Source: JACZWL01 sp046756445 | GTDB lineage: Bacteria > Pseudomonadota > Gammaproteobacteria > Steroidobacterales > Woeseiaceae | Reading direction: 5' to 3' | DNA length: 13,008 nucleotides | Assembly: GCA_046756445.1 (NCBI GenBank) | Contig: JBHHWI010000087.1 | Span: forward strand, 1-13,008 | Part shown: in pieces, positions 6,981 through 13,008 of the stretch | How the letters are laid out: every line of letters begins with the position of its first letter | How positions within the stretch are numbered: position 1 is the first letter of the stretch | Program-made: the position numbers and the translations under genes | The notes under the pieces: model-generated | Seen by the model: the letters and a program-made list of their open reading frames with translations, nothing else | What the model was told of the DNA's origin: nothing | Database searches by the model: none

Positions 6981-7394
6981 ATGAATCTGGCTGACGCGCT
7001 CGCTGATTTCAATTGGCTGGCAATCATCGTAGCAACTGTTGCCGCATTCGTTCTTGGTGGGGCCTGGTACGCAAAGGGCGTTTTCGGCGGCGCATGGATG
7101 CAGGACGTTGGTCTGACAGAGGAGGACGCAAATGACGCCAGCACGCCCAGAACATTCGGCGGTGCGTTCGTGCTTCAACTGATGGCGGCCATGACGCTGG
7201 CTGTTATCCTCGGGCCCGAAAGCAACTGGCTTACGGGCGTGCAAACCGGGTTGCTGGTGGGAATCGGTTTTCTCGCCACTGCCTATGGCGTTACCTATCT
7301 GTTCGAACAGCGCCCGCTACGCCTGTTCATGATTAACGCAGGTTACAACGTCGTGCTTCTCGCCGTCATGGGCGCGATAATTGGCGGCTGGTGA
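6981..7394 (+). CDS. DUF1761-type small integral membrane protein
   Basis: The protein has 137 residues and four likely membrane helices at about 11-31, 60-78, 84-106 and 114-136. The first helix and loop contain FVLGGAWYAKGVFGGAWM, like the G-x-x-W-Y ... F-G-x-x-W signature of the DUF1761 family, whose function is not established. The length is typical for the family. AAGGAG at 6970-6975, 5 nt from ATG 6981, is the best Shine-Dalgarno in the window and fixes the start. It is divergent from the unknown operon and converges on the helicase gene. Its TGA is followed after 4 nt by the repeat region. Family assignment is fairly secure; the role is unknown. Confidence 0.88.
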   Translation: MNLADALADFNWLAIIVATVAAFVLGGAWYAKGVFGGAWMQDVGLTEEDANDASTPRTFGGAFVLQLMAAMTLAVILGPESNWLTGVQTGLLVGIGFLATAYGVTYLFEQRPLRLFMINAGYNVVLLAVMGAIIGGW

Positions 7395-7398
7395 TCTT

Positions 7399-7498
7399 GG
7401 TGCCGGAGCGAACTTTCCGAACTTTCCGAACTTTCCCGGATATCTAGCTCCAAAGCAAAGTCGAAGTCTGGAAAGTTCGGAAAGTTCGCTCCGGCACC
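7399..7498. repeat. Long inverted repeat between convergent genes
   Basis: A 29-bp arm at 7399-7427, starting GGTGCCGGAGC and continuing with two copies of GAACTTTCC, is matched perfectly by its reverse complement at 7470-7498. The loop is 42 nt. RNA from either strand would form a very stable hairpin, so it may end or protect both convergent mRNAs. No T-run follows. Each gene's TGA is followed closely by this element: the gap is 4 nt after the DUF1761 stop and smaller after the helicase stop. Confidence 0.9.
7410..7436. repeat. 9-bp tandem repeat, GAACTTTCC x3
   Basis: GAACTTTCC occurs three times in a row without change (7410-7418, 7419-7427, 7428-7436). Two reverse-complement copies lie at 7470-7487. 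The difference in copy number between the arms suggests slippage, so the count may vary between strains. Confidence 0.9.
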
Positions 7499-7541
7499 CT
7501 CACCACATTCGGAAAGTTCGCTCCGGCACCCTCACCACATT
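7478..7541. repeat. 32-bp direct repeat x2 overlapping the helicase 3' end
   Basis: Two identical 32-bp units lie back to back at 7478-7509 and 7510-7541. Each reads CGGAAAGTTCGCTCCGGCAC and then continues CCTCACCACATT. On the minus strand the second unit contains the last codons of the helicase gene (ATG TGG TGA). The first unit therefore looks like a duplicate of the gene's extreme 3' end plus the adjacent repeat. Confidence 0.9.
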
Positions 7542-9607
7542 TCTCGGAGGCGGCTTTGGACGTCCAGCCGCTTGTCGCATCGAGGCGTCAGGCGGCTGCT
7601 TGACTGATCGTTTCGGCCCCAGTATTTCGCATTCATCGTCTGCATCAGATTATCCGTGATGAAACGGCTGCGCGCGCCATAGACGTGTTTGTCGCCTTGT
7701 CGGTGTTGCTGGGTCACGTGATACCGCAGAGGCGCGATGAGCTGCAGGTCCTGTTTGGCCCTGGTCATCGCCACGTACAGCAGCCGCCGTTCCTCCTCGA
7801 TCATCGCCGGCTTGCCGGTGGAGAATTCGGACGGGAAGGTTCCATCGGAGACGTTCAGCACGAAGACCGCGTCCCATTCCTGTCCTTTTGCAGAGTGCAC
7901 CGTCGACAGGATCAGATAGTCCTCATCCAGCAGCGGATCACCCGCGAGATCACCGGCTGCAGCAGGCGGATCCAGCGTCAGCTCGGTCAGGAAGCGCTCG
8001 CGCGTCGGATACCCTCCGGAAACCTGCTCGAGCTGCTCGAGATCCGCTTCGCGCGTATCGAGACAGTCATAAAGGCGCTCGAGATGCGGTTGGTACCAGC
8101 GCCGGGTCTGGCTCAGTTGCACCTGCCAGGCGCCGTCGTCCGGTTCCGCCGACGACAGCTTTTCCATCAGCGTGCAAAATGCCGGCCAGTCCGCCCGCGC
8201 TGATGGCGGCGGCGAGAATGTCCCCAGCGCGTCGAAAAGAAAACCGGCTGAACCCAGATGCTCGAAGCACCGCGCCGCGTTCACAGGGCCCATGCCGGGC
8301 AACAACTTCAATACCCTGAAGGCGGCGACCCGATTCTTCGGGTTCTCCGCCCACTTGAGGATCGACAGCAGGTCCTTCACGTGACTTGCCTCGAGGAACT
8401 TGAGGCCGCCGTATTTTACGTACGGGATATTGCGTCGCACGAGCTCCAGTTCCAGGCGATCGCTATGGTGCGCGCCGCGAAACAGCACTGCCTGGTCCAT
8501 CAGTTGCATGCCCCTTTCGCGATTCTCGAGTACGGTCTCGACCACGAATTCGGCTTCGGCATCGCAGTCCTCGACCGTGACGTAGTTCGGCTTGCCCCCG
8601 TTCTTTCCAACAGAAAACAAATGCTTTGCGTACTGCCTTTCGCTTTCCGCGATCAGACAGTTCGCGCTGTTCAGAATCGCCTGCGTGGATCGATAGTTCT
8701 CCTCAAGGCTGACGACCTCGGCCGCCGGATCATATTGATGCGGAAAACCCAGAATGTTTTCCACGGTCGCTGCGCGGAACGAATAGATGGACTGCGCGTC
8801 ATCGCCGACCACGGTAAGGCCGGAGCCATCCGGTTTGATGGCTCTGAGAATATCCGCCTGCAACACGTTGGTATCCTGATACTCATCGACGAGCACATGA
8901 TCGAACCAGGAGCCGATCTCGCGAGCGAGATCCTGGTCCGCCACCAGATGGCTCCAGTAGAGCAGCAGGTCGTCGTAATCGAGGGACTGGGCGTCCTGCT
9001 TTTGCTCGACATAGCGACGAAACAGGGATCGCAGCTCTTGTCCCCAGTCCGCACACCAGGGAAACGTGTCCTCCAGGCAGTCGGGCAGCGGTCTTTGCCG
9101 GTTCACGCAATGCGAATAGATCGCCAGACAGGTGTCCTTCTTCGGGAAGCGTCGCGACATCCGCGACAGACGCAGTTCGTGCCGGACGACGTCGATCAGG
9201 TCCGCAGAATCTCCGCGATCCAGCACCGAGAATCCGGGATCGAGACCGAGGGTTTTTGCGTAACGCCTGATCAACCGGTTCGCGACCGAGTGAAACGTGC
9301 CGGACCACGGCAGTGTGCGCCGGTCGGCGCGTGCCCCGCCGGCAGCACCGAGCGCGCGGCGGACGATCGCCTCCACCCGCCGCGTCATCTCCTGCGCCGC
9401 GCGGCGCGTGAAGGTCAACAGCAGGATGCGTTCGGGGCTCATACCCCGCACGATCAGGTGGGCAACCCGGTGCGCCAGGGTCATTGTCTTGCCGGTACCG
9501 GCACCGGCGATGACCAGCAGCGGTGTTTCGCCCCAGGTCGCCGCCTGACGCTGAGCCCGGTTCAGCCTCTCCAGGTAATCCGTCTCTTGCTGCACCGCCT
9601 GATGCAT
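7532..9607 (-). CDS. UvrD/PcrA/Rep-like superfamily 1A DNA helicase
   Basis: This is an ATP-driven 3'-to-5' DNA helicase family, acting in repair and replication restart. From ATG 9607 the protein has 691 residues, slightly shorter than UvrD (about 720). Motifs in order: Q motif LNRAQRQAA (15-23), Walker A AGAGTGKT (34-41), Ia LLLTFTRRAA (62-71), II DEYQDTN (241-247), III GDDAQSIYSFRAA (268-280), YRST (305-308), V TVHSAKGQEWD (569-579) and VI EERRLLYVAMTRAK (605-618). It looks fully active. The 5-codon-longer TTG start at 9622 is less likely: ATG 9607 has GGGAG 5 nt upstream and clears the LexA box. It is the second gene after an alpha/beta hydrolase, but the box suggests its own SOS promoter. 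The last two codons and stop lie inside a 32-bp repeat. Whether it is UvrD itself or a paralogue cannot be settled here. Confidence 0.95.
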   Translation of the reverse strand: MHQAVQQETDYLERLNRAQRQAATWGETPLLVIAGAGTGKTMTLAHRVAHLIVRGMSPERILLLTFTRRAAQEMTRRVEAIVRRALGAAGGARADRRTLPWSGTFHSVANRLIRRYAKTLGLDPGFSVLDRGDSADLIDVVRHELRLSRMSRRFPKKDTCLAIYSHCVNRQRPLPDCLEDTFPWCADWGQELRSLFRRYVEQKQDAQSLDYDDLLLYWSHLVADQDLAREIGSWFDHVLVDEYQDTNVLQADILRAIKPDGSGLTVVGDDAQSIYSFRAATVENILGFPHQYDPAAEVVSLEENYRSTQAILNSANCLIAESERQYAKHLFSVGKNGGKPNYVTVEDCDAEAEFVVETVLENRERGMQLMDQAVLFRGAHHSDRLELELVRRNIPYVKYGGLKFLEASHVKDLLSILKWAENPKNRVAAFRVLKLLPGMGPVNAARCFEHLGSAGFLFDALGTFSPPPSARADWPAFCTLMEKLSSAEPDDGAWQVQLSQTRRWYQPHLERLYDCLDTREADLEQLEQVSGGYPTRERFLTELTLDPPAAAGDLAGDPLLDEDYLILSTVHSAKGQEWDAVFVLNVSDGTFPSEFSTGKPAMIEEERRLLYVAMTRAKQDLQLIAPLRYHVTQQHRQGDKHVYGARSRFITDNLMQTMNAKYWGRNDQSSSRLTPRCDKRLDVQSRLREMW

Positions 9608-9626
9608 GGCCGCTCCCGGCAAAGAT

Positions 9627-9642
9627 CTGTATTTTTATACAG
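9627..9642. promoter_or_regulatory. LexA (SOS) box upstream of the helicase gene
   Basis: The palindrome CTGTATTTTTATACAG matches the gammaproteobacterial LexA consensus CTGT-(AT-rich 8)-ACAG at all eight outer bases, and the spacer is entirely A/T. On the minus strand it is preceded by TA, as in the best E. coli sites. It ends 19 bp before the helicase ATG at 9607, and a possible -10 TATAAA on the minus strand (9634-9639) lies inside it, so bound LexA would block transcription. A TTGTAA (9655-9660) is a possible -35, but with a short 15-bp spacer. Confidence 0.85.
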
Positions 9643-9654
9643 TACTGGATGGAT

Positions 9655-10506
9655 TTACAAGGTTTCGAGAAACCTCTCTGTCGCCTCGGCGAGCCGCGCG
9701 GGCTGATCGAAGTGGACCATATGGCCTGCCCCCGCGATCGTCGTCTTCTGCGAGTCGTCGATACTCGATACGAGATCGCTGGCGAGCCCGGAATCGACGC
9801 CGACCACGATCAACGCCGGCGCCGTCACCTGCCGCCAGCAGGCGATTGCTTCGGCGCGGCGGTAGAGCACCGCATTCGGCAGTTTGTGCGCCGGATCCGC
9901 CCTGATCCGCACGACCCCGTCCGCATCCGCCTTCGCCCAACGATGGGCCACGAACAGCGCCTTGTCCTTGCTCAATCCGGGGCTTCGCCCCGCTATTCTG
10001 GGCACGAGTTCTTCGAATGACCGGTAGCCCGCGCGGCCCGGCCGTGACCGGCCGGCCTCTATCCATTTGCGGTAACGGGCCGGCGCCTCGGACGGCTCGC
10101 TGTCGGGCAGACCGAATCCCTCGATATTGATCAATGCGCTGACCCGCTCGGGGATGATCCCGGAGTACAGCGTCGCCACGTTTGCGCCCATGCTGTGACC
10201 GACGAGCCGAGCTCCGGCCTTCGGGCTGTAGATCCCCAGTAGTGCATCGAGGTCGGCCAGATAGTCGGGAAACCAGTAGCCCCCGGCACTTGCGCCGGAC
10301 TCACCGAAGCCGCGCCAGTCCGGCGCGATGACGAACCAGTCCTTTCTCAACTCGTCGACGACGAACTGAAACGTCGAACCTGCATCGCCGAAGCCGTGAA
10401 GAAAAACGAGCAGAGGATCATGGTCTGCGCCCCACTCGGTGACGTGATAGTCGATGCCTCGCACCCGATGCCGGGCAAAACGTGGCTCGATCCGCGCCTG
10501 ATACAT
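9655..10506 (-). CDS. Alpha/beta-fold hydrolase
   Basis: This 283-residue alpha/beta hydrolase has a typical length for the fold. The oxyanion motif HGFGD is at 37-41, APDWRGFGESG at 61-71, the nucleophile elbow GHSMGA gives Ser105, Asp238 in VVGVDSG is the likely acid, and His262 in GAGHMVHFDQP is the catalytic base. A lid region lies around 130-225. The fold includes esterases, epoxide hydrolases, dehalogenases and C-C hydrolases. The Ser nucleophile argues against a dehalogenase or epoxide hydrolase, but the substrate is unknown. The start was set at ATG 10506, where GGGGGAA lies 5 nt upstream. ATGs at 10536, 10554 and 10557 would add up to 17 residues with no homology. The helicase gene follows after 47 bp. 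Confidence 0.9.
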   Translation of the reverse strand: MYQARIEPRFARHRVRGIDYHVTEWGADHDPLLVFLHGFGDAGSTFQFVVDELRKDWFVIAPDWRGFGESGASAGGYWFPDYLADLDALLGIYSPKAGARLVGHSMGANVATLYSGIIPERVSALINIEGFGLPDSEPSEAPARYRKWIEAGRSRPGRAGYRSFEELVPRIAGRSPGLSKDKALFVAHRWAKADADGVVRIRADPAHKLPNAVLYRRAEAIACWRQVTAPALIVVGVDSGLASDLVSSIDDSQKTTIAGAGHMVHFDQPARLAEATERFLETL

Positions 10507-10593
10507 TTGTTCCCCCGTCGTGTATAAATGGAGCATAAACGTGGTTCGTCCCATCACACAATGATCAAGAAAAATGTCGGGTCCGGCGCGTAA

Positions 10594-12957
10594 ATGACCC
10601 TCGAGATCGCAATCGTTCTCGGCATCCTGGCCATCGCGCTGATACTTTTCGTCAGCGAAGTCATCCGAATGGATCTCGTCGCGCTGCTCGTGCTCGGCAC
10701 GCTGGCGGTATCCGGTCTGATCACGGCTTCACAGGCTTTCGCCGGATTCAGCAACAGCGCCGTCATCACTGTCTGGGCGATGTTCATTCTCAGTGAGGGT
10801 CTGACGCGCACCGGGATCGCGAATGTGATCGGCCACCAGGTGATACGGCTGGCCGGACGACGGGAAATCCCGATGATCATCGTGATCATGATCGCGGCCG
10901 CCGTCATGTCCGCATTCATGAACAACATCGGCGTCGCTGCCCTGATGCTCCCTGTCGTCGTCGATGTCGCCCGCCGCACGAGGATCCCGGTATCGAGGCT
11001 GTTGATGCCGCTGGCATACGCAACCTTGCTCGGCGGCCTGATGACCCTGATCGGCACGCCGCCGAACCTGCTGGTCGCCGAGTCCCTGGCGCGAAACGGC
11101 CTCGAGCCCTTCGCGCTTTTCGACTTCACGCCGGTAGGCGGTGGGGTGATGATAGCGGGCGTCATTTTCGTCGCTGTCTTCGGCAGGCTGATGCTGCCCA
11201 GGACACGGGCCCAGCGGAGTAAACACCGCAGTCAGCGAAGTCTGCGGTCGCGCTACAAGTTGCAGGAGCGGACCTTCATGATGCGTGTTCCGTCAGATTC
11301 CGTGCTTGTCGGGAAGACGCTGGCCGCGACGCGCATCGGCGCCTCGACCGGCCTGATTATCCTCGCGCTGGTCCGCTTCGGACGCAGCGAGACGCTGCCC
11401 AGCCGCCGGACGGTACTGCGGGCCGGCGACCAGCTCCTCGTCCAGGGTCGTGTCGATCAGTTCGCCGAGTTGCAGCGATTGAGCGGACTCGTCATCGAGC
11501 GCGAGGCCCCGGTCCTGAAATCGATGGTGGCCTCCAAGGTCGCCTACGCCGAAGTCAGGATCGCCGACGGCTCGCCGCTCGTCACCGAGCTGGTCAGGCA
11601 CGCGGGATTCAGGACGCGCTTCGGCGTCAGCGTCGTCGGCATACATCGCAAGGACAGGTACCGCCTGACCAGCCTCGCCTATGTGCCGATTCGCGCCGGT
11701 GACCAGATTCTCGTCGAGGGTGAAATAGAGCAGATCGCCGAGCTCGACAAGTTCGAGGATTTCTCGGAAGTTCAACTCCAGACCGGTGAAGAGCTGGCCG
11801 AGCAATACCAGGCGGACGAGCGAATGTTCGTTGTACGTCTGCCGAAGCACAGCGAGCTCGCCGATGTCTCGCTGAGAAAGAGCCGGCTCGCCGATGTATT
11901 CGATTTTCGCGTCGTTGCGATTTTTCGCGATGGGAAGCTGCAGGTCATGCCGCGGGGTGACGAGGTACTGGCCGGTGGCGACCTCCTGTTGATCGAGGGC
12001 CAGCCCGAAGACCTCGATGTCCTCCGCGGTTTGCAGGAGCTCGAGATCGATACGAAGGAGGCACCGAATCTCGGTGCATTCGATTCCGAACGGCTGACCC
12101 TGATGGATGCAACCCTGGATCCCCGCAGCCGGCTCGCGGGCAAAACGGTGGGCGAGCTGAATTTCCGCGAAAGATACGACATCGAGCTCGCCGGGATATG
12201 GCGCGAAGGGGAAACGATCGGTACGGACCTGGCCGACGAGCGCCTTCAGATCGGCGATGCCCTGCTGCTGCTCGGGCCCCGCGAGAAGCTGCAGCTGCTA
12301 GACAGCGATTCGGATTTTTTGATTCTGACGCCGCTCGGGCAGAAACCGCCGGATACCCGCCGCGCGCCGCTGGCGGCCCTGATCATGCTCGGTGTCGTTG
12401 TCAGCGTCATGGCGGGTCACGCGCCGATTGCCGTTGCAGCGGTCGTCGGCGGCAGCATCATGGTGCTGACCGGCTGCCTGAACATGGAGCAGGCGTATCG
12501 CGCCATAGACTGGCGGGCCATTTTTCTCATTGCGGGCATGTTGCCGCTGGGCACGGCCATGCAGGAATCCGGGGCGGCATCCTATCTCGCTTCCCAGGTC
12601 ATGAGCCTGCTCGGTGATGCCGGGCCCTGGCCCGTGATCGGCGGGCTCTATGTCGTGACGGCCATGGCGACGATGATCATACCCACCGCGGCACTCGTCG
12701 TGCTGATGGCGCCGATCGTCCTGTCCGCCATGGGCGATCTCGGCCTGCAGCCCGAGACCGCGATGATGGCGATCGCGATGGCAGCGTCCGCCAGTTTCAC
12801 GAGCCCGATTTCTCATCCGGCGAACATACTCGTCATGGGCCCCGGTGGTTATCGCTTCGTCGACTATCTCAAGGTCGGCGTACCCCTGACACTGGTCATC
12901 TTCATCACCGTCATGGTGCTGCTGCCGATCTTCTGGCCACTGACAACGGTCCAATGA
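10594..12957 (+). CDS. SLC13-like (DASS/CitT-ArsB superfamily) permease with four RCK_C domains
   Basis: This 787-residue inner-membrane transporter has two membrane halves split by a large cytosolic block. The first half (about 5-200) has SAFMNNIGVAALMLPV at 106-121 and GTPPNLL at 154-160. The second (about 591-782) has IIPTAALVVLMAPI and FTSPISHPANILVMGPGGY (735-753). These paired motifs define the SLC13 fold, which carries dicarboxylates, sulfate or related anions, usually with sodium. Residues 226-570 hold four TrkA_C-like repeats, ending in GDQLLVQG, GDQILVEG, GGDLLLIEG and GDALLLLG. Family members more often have two. RCK_C domains sense small ligands, so gating by a metabolite or nucleotide is plausible. 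ATG 10594 has a weak Shine-Dalgarno and directly follows the TAA of a 10-codon frame. The substrate is not assignable. Confidence 0.92.
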   Translation: MTLEIAIVLGILAIALILFVSEVIRMDLVALLVLGTLAVSGLITASQAFAGFSNSAVITVWAMFILSEGLTRTGIANVIGHQVIRLAGRREIPMIIVIMIAAAVMSAFMNNIGVAALMLPVVVDVARRTRIPVSRLLMPLAYATLLGGLMTLIGTPPNLLVAESLARNGLEPFALFDFTPVGGGVMIAGVIFVAVFGRLMLPRTRAQRSKHRSQRSLRSRYKLQERTFMMRVPSDSVLVGKTLAATRIGASTGLIILALVRFGRSETLPSRRTVLRAGDQLLVQGRVDQFAELQRLSGLVIEREAPVLKSMVASKVAYAEVRIADGSPLVTELVRHAGFRTRFGVSVVGIHRKDRYRLTSLAYVPIRAGDQILVEGEIEQIAELDKFEDFSEVQLQTGEELAEQYQADERMFVVRLPKHSELADVSLRKSRLADVFDFRVVAIFRDGKLQVMPRGDEVLAGGDLLLIEGQPEDLDVLRGLQELEIDTKEAPNLGAFDSERLTLMDATLDPRSRLAGKTVGELNFRERYDIELAGIWREGETIGTDLADERLQIGDALLLLGPREKLQLLDSDSDFLILTPLGQKPPDTRRAPLAALIMLGVVVSVMAGHAPIAVAAVVGGSIMVLTGCLNMEQAYRAIDWRAIFLIAGMLPLGTAMQESGAASYLASQVMSLLGDAGPWPVIGGLYVVTAMATMIIPTAALVVLMAPIVLSAMGDLGLQPETAMMAIAMAASASFTSPISHPANILVMGPGGYRFVDYLKVGVPLTLVIFITVMVLLPIFWPLTTVQ

Positions 12958-12967
12958 AATGGTGTAC

Positions 12968-12997
12968 CGGGGACGGACTCCGCGGAGTCCGTCCCCG
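12968..12997. repeat. Perfect 30-bp REP-like palindrome, copy 2
   Basis: CGGGGACGGACTCCG (12968-12982) is followed at once by its exact reverse complement (12983-12997), giving a gapless 30-bp palindrome. It begins 10 nt after the permease stop codon, nearly the same spacing as copy 1 at 221-246. No T-run follows, so it is more a REP-type 3' stabiliser or cruciform site than a standard terminator. Confidence 0.85.
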
Positions 12998-13008
12998 ATG
13001 TCCGATAA

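Noticed and set aside
7478..7541. Possible CRISPR repeats
   Set aside because: The two 32-bp units are contiguous, with no unique spacer between them, and no cas gene is present.
9608..9622. TTG start adding five residues to the helicase
   Set aside because: It has no Shine-Dalgarno and would lie only 4 bp from the LexA box; the ATG at 9607 has GGGAG at a good distance.
8258..9706. A 482-codon open frame on the + strand opposite the helicase
   Set aside because: It is antisense to a helicase with all motifs intact. Its protein has no recognisable motif, and long antisense frames are expected in GC-rich genes.
12298..12954. A 218-codon minus-strand frame opposite the end of the permease
   Set aside because: It is very rich in His, Arg and Asp, as expected from the complement of hydrophobic membrane codons.

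Overview
The window is GC-rich, densely packed chromosomal DNA, most likely from a gammaproteobacterium. The biosynthetic-type threonine dehydratase with two C-terminal ACT-like domains, a CTGT-N8-ACAG LexA-type box, a CvaA/CvaB-type exporter pair and GGGGACGGAC palindromes all fit that placement. The genus cannot be read from this sequence. No tRNA, rRNA, CRISPR array, transposase or prophage gene was seen.

Layout, left to right. (1) 1-258: the 3' end of a + strand gene resembling retropepsin-like aspartyl proteases, followed by a GC-rich palindrome. (2) 259-3583, minus strand: a two-gene exporter operon, an HlyD/CvaA-type adaptor followed with overlap by a C39 peptidase ABC transporter. All peptidase and ATPase motifs are present, but no precursor peptide gene is visible. 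(3) 3701-5248, plus strand: ilvA. Its 3' region holds copies of TTGGTTTCAAA, a hairpin covering a Shine-Dalgarno, a 12-residue mini-ORF and a strong intrinsic terminator. (4) 5490-6777, minus strand: an operon of two proteins I do not recognise, with a CRP-type palindrome upstream. (5) 6981-7394, plus strand: a small DUF1761-type membrane protein, convergent with (6). (6) 7532-10506, minus strand: an alpha/beta hydrolase followed by a UvrD/PcrA-type helicase that has its own LexA-like box. The convergent gap between (5) and (6) is almost entirely inverted and direct repeats. (7) 10594-12957, plus strand: an SLC13-like permease carrying four tandem RCK_C (TrkA_C) domains, followed by a perfect 30-bp palindrome.

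The genes form separate housekeeping or stress units rather than one pathway: peptide export, isoleucine biosynthesis, an unknown operon, SOS-linked DNA repair and ion or organic-anion transport. The parts most worth following up are the exporter without a visible substrate, the SOS box on the helicase, the doubled RCK_C block, the unknown two-gene operon, and the short repeat families placed just after stop codons. I did not find one clearly new multi-gene system; the best candidates for undescribed biology are the unknown operon and the 3'-end repeats.
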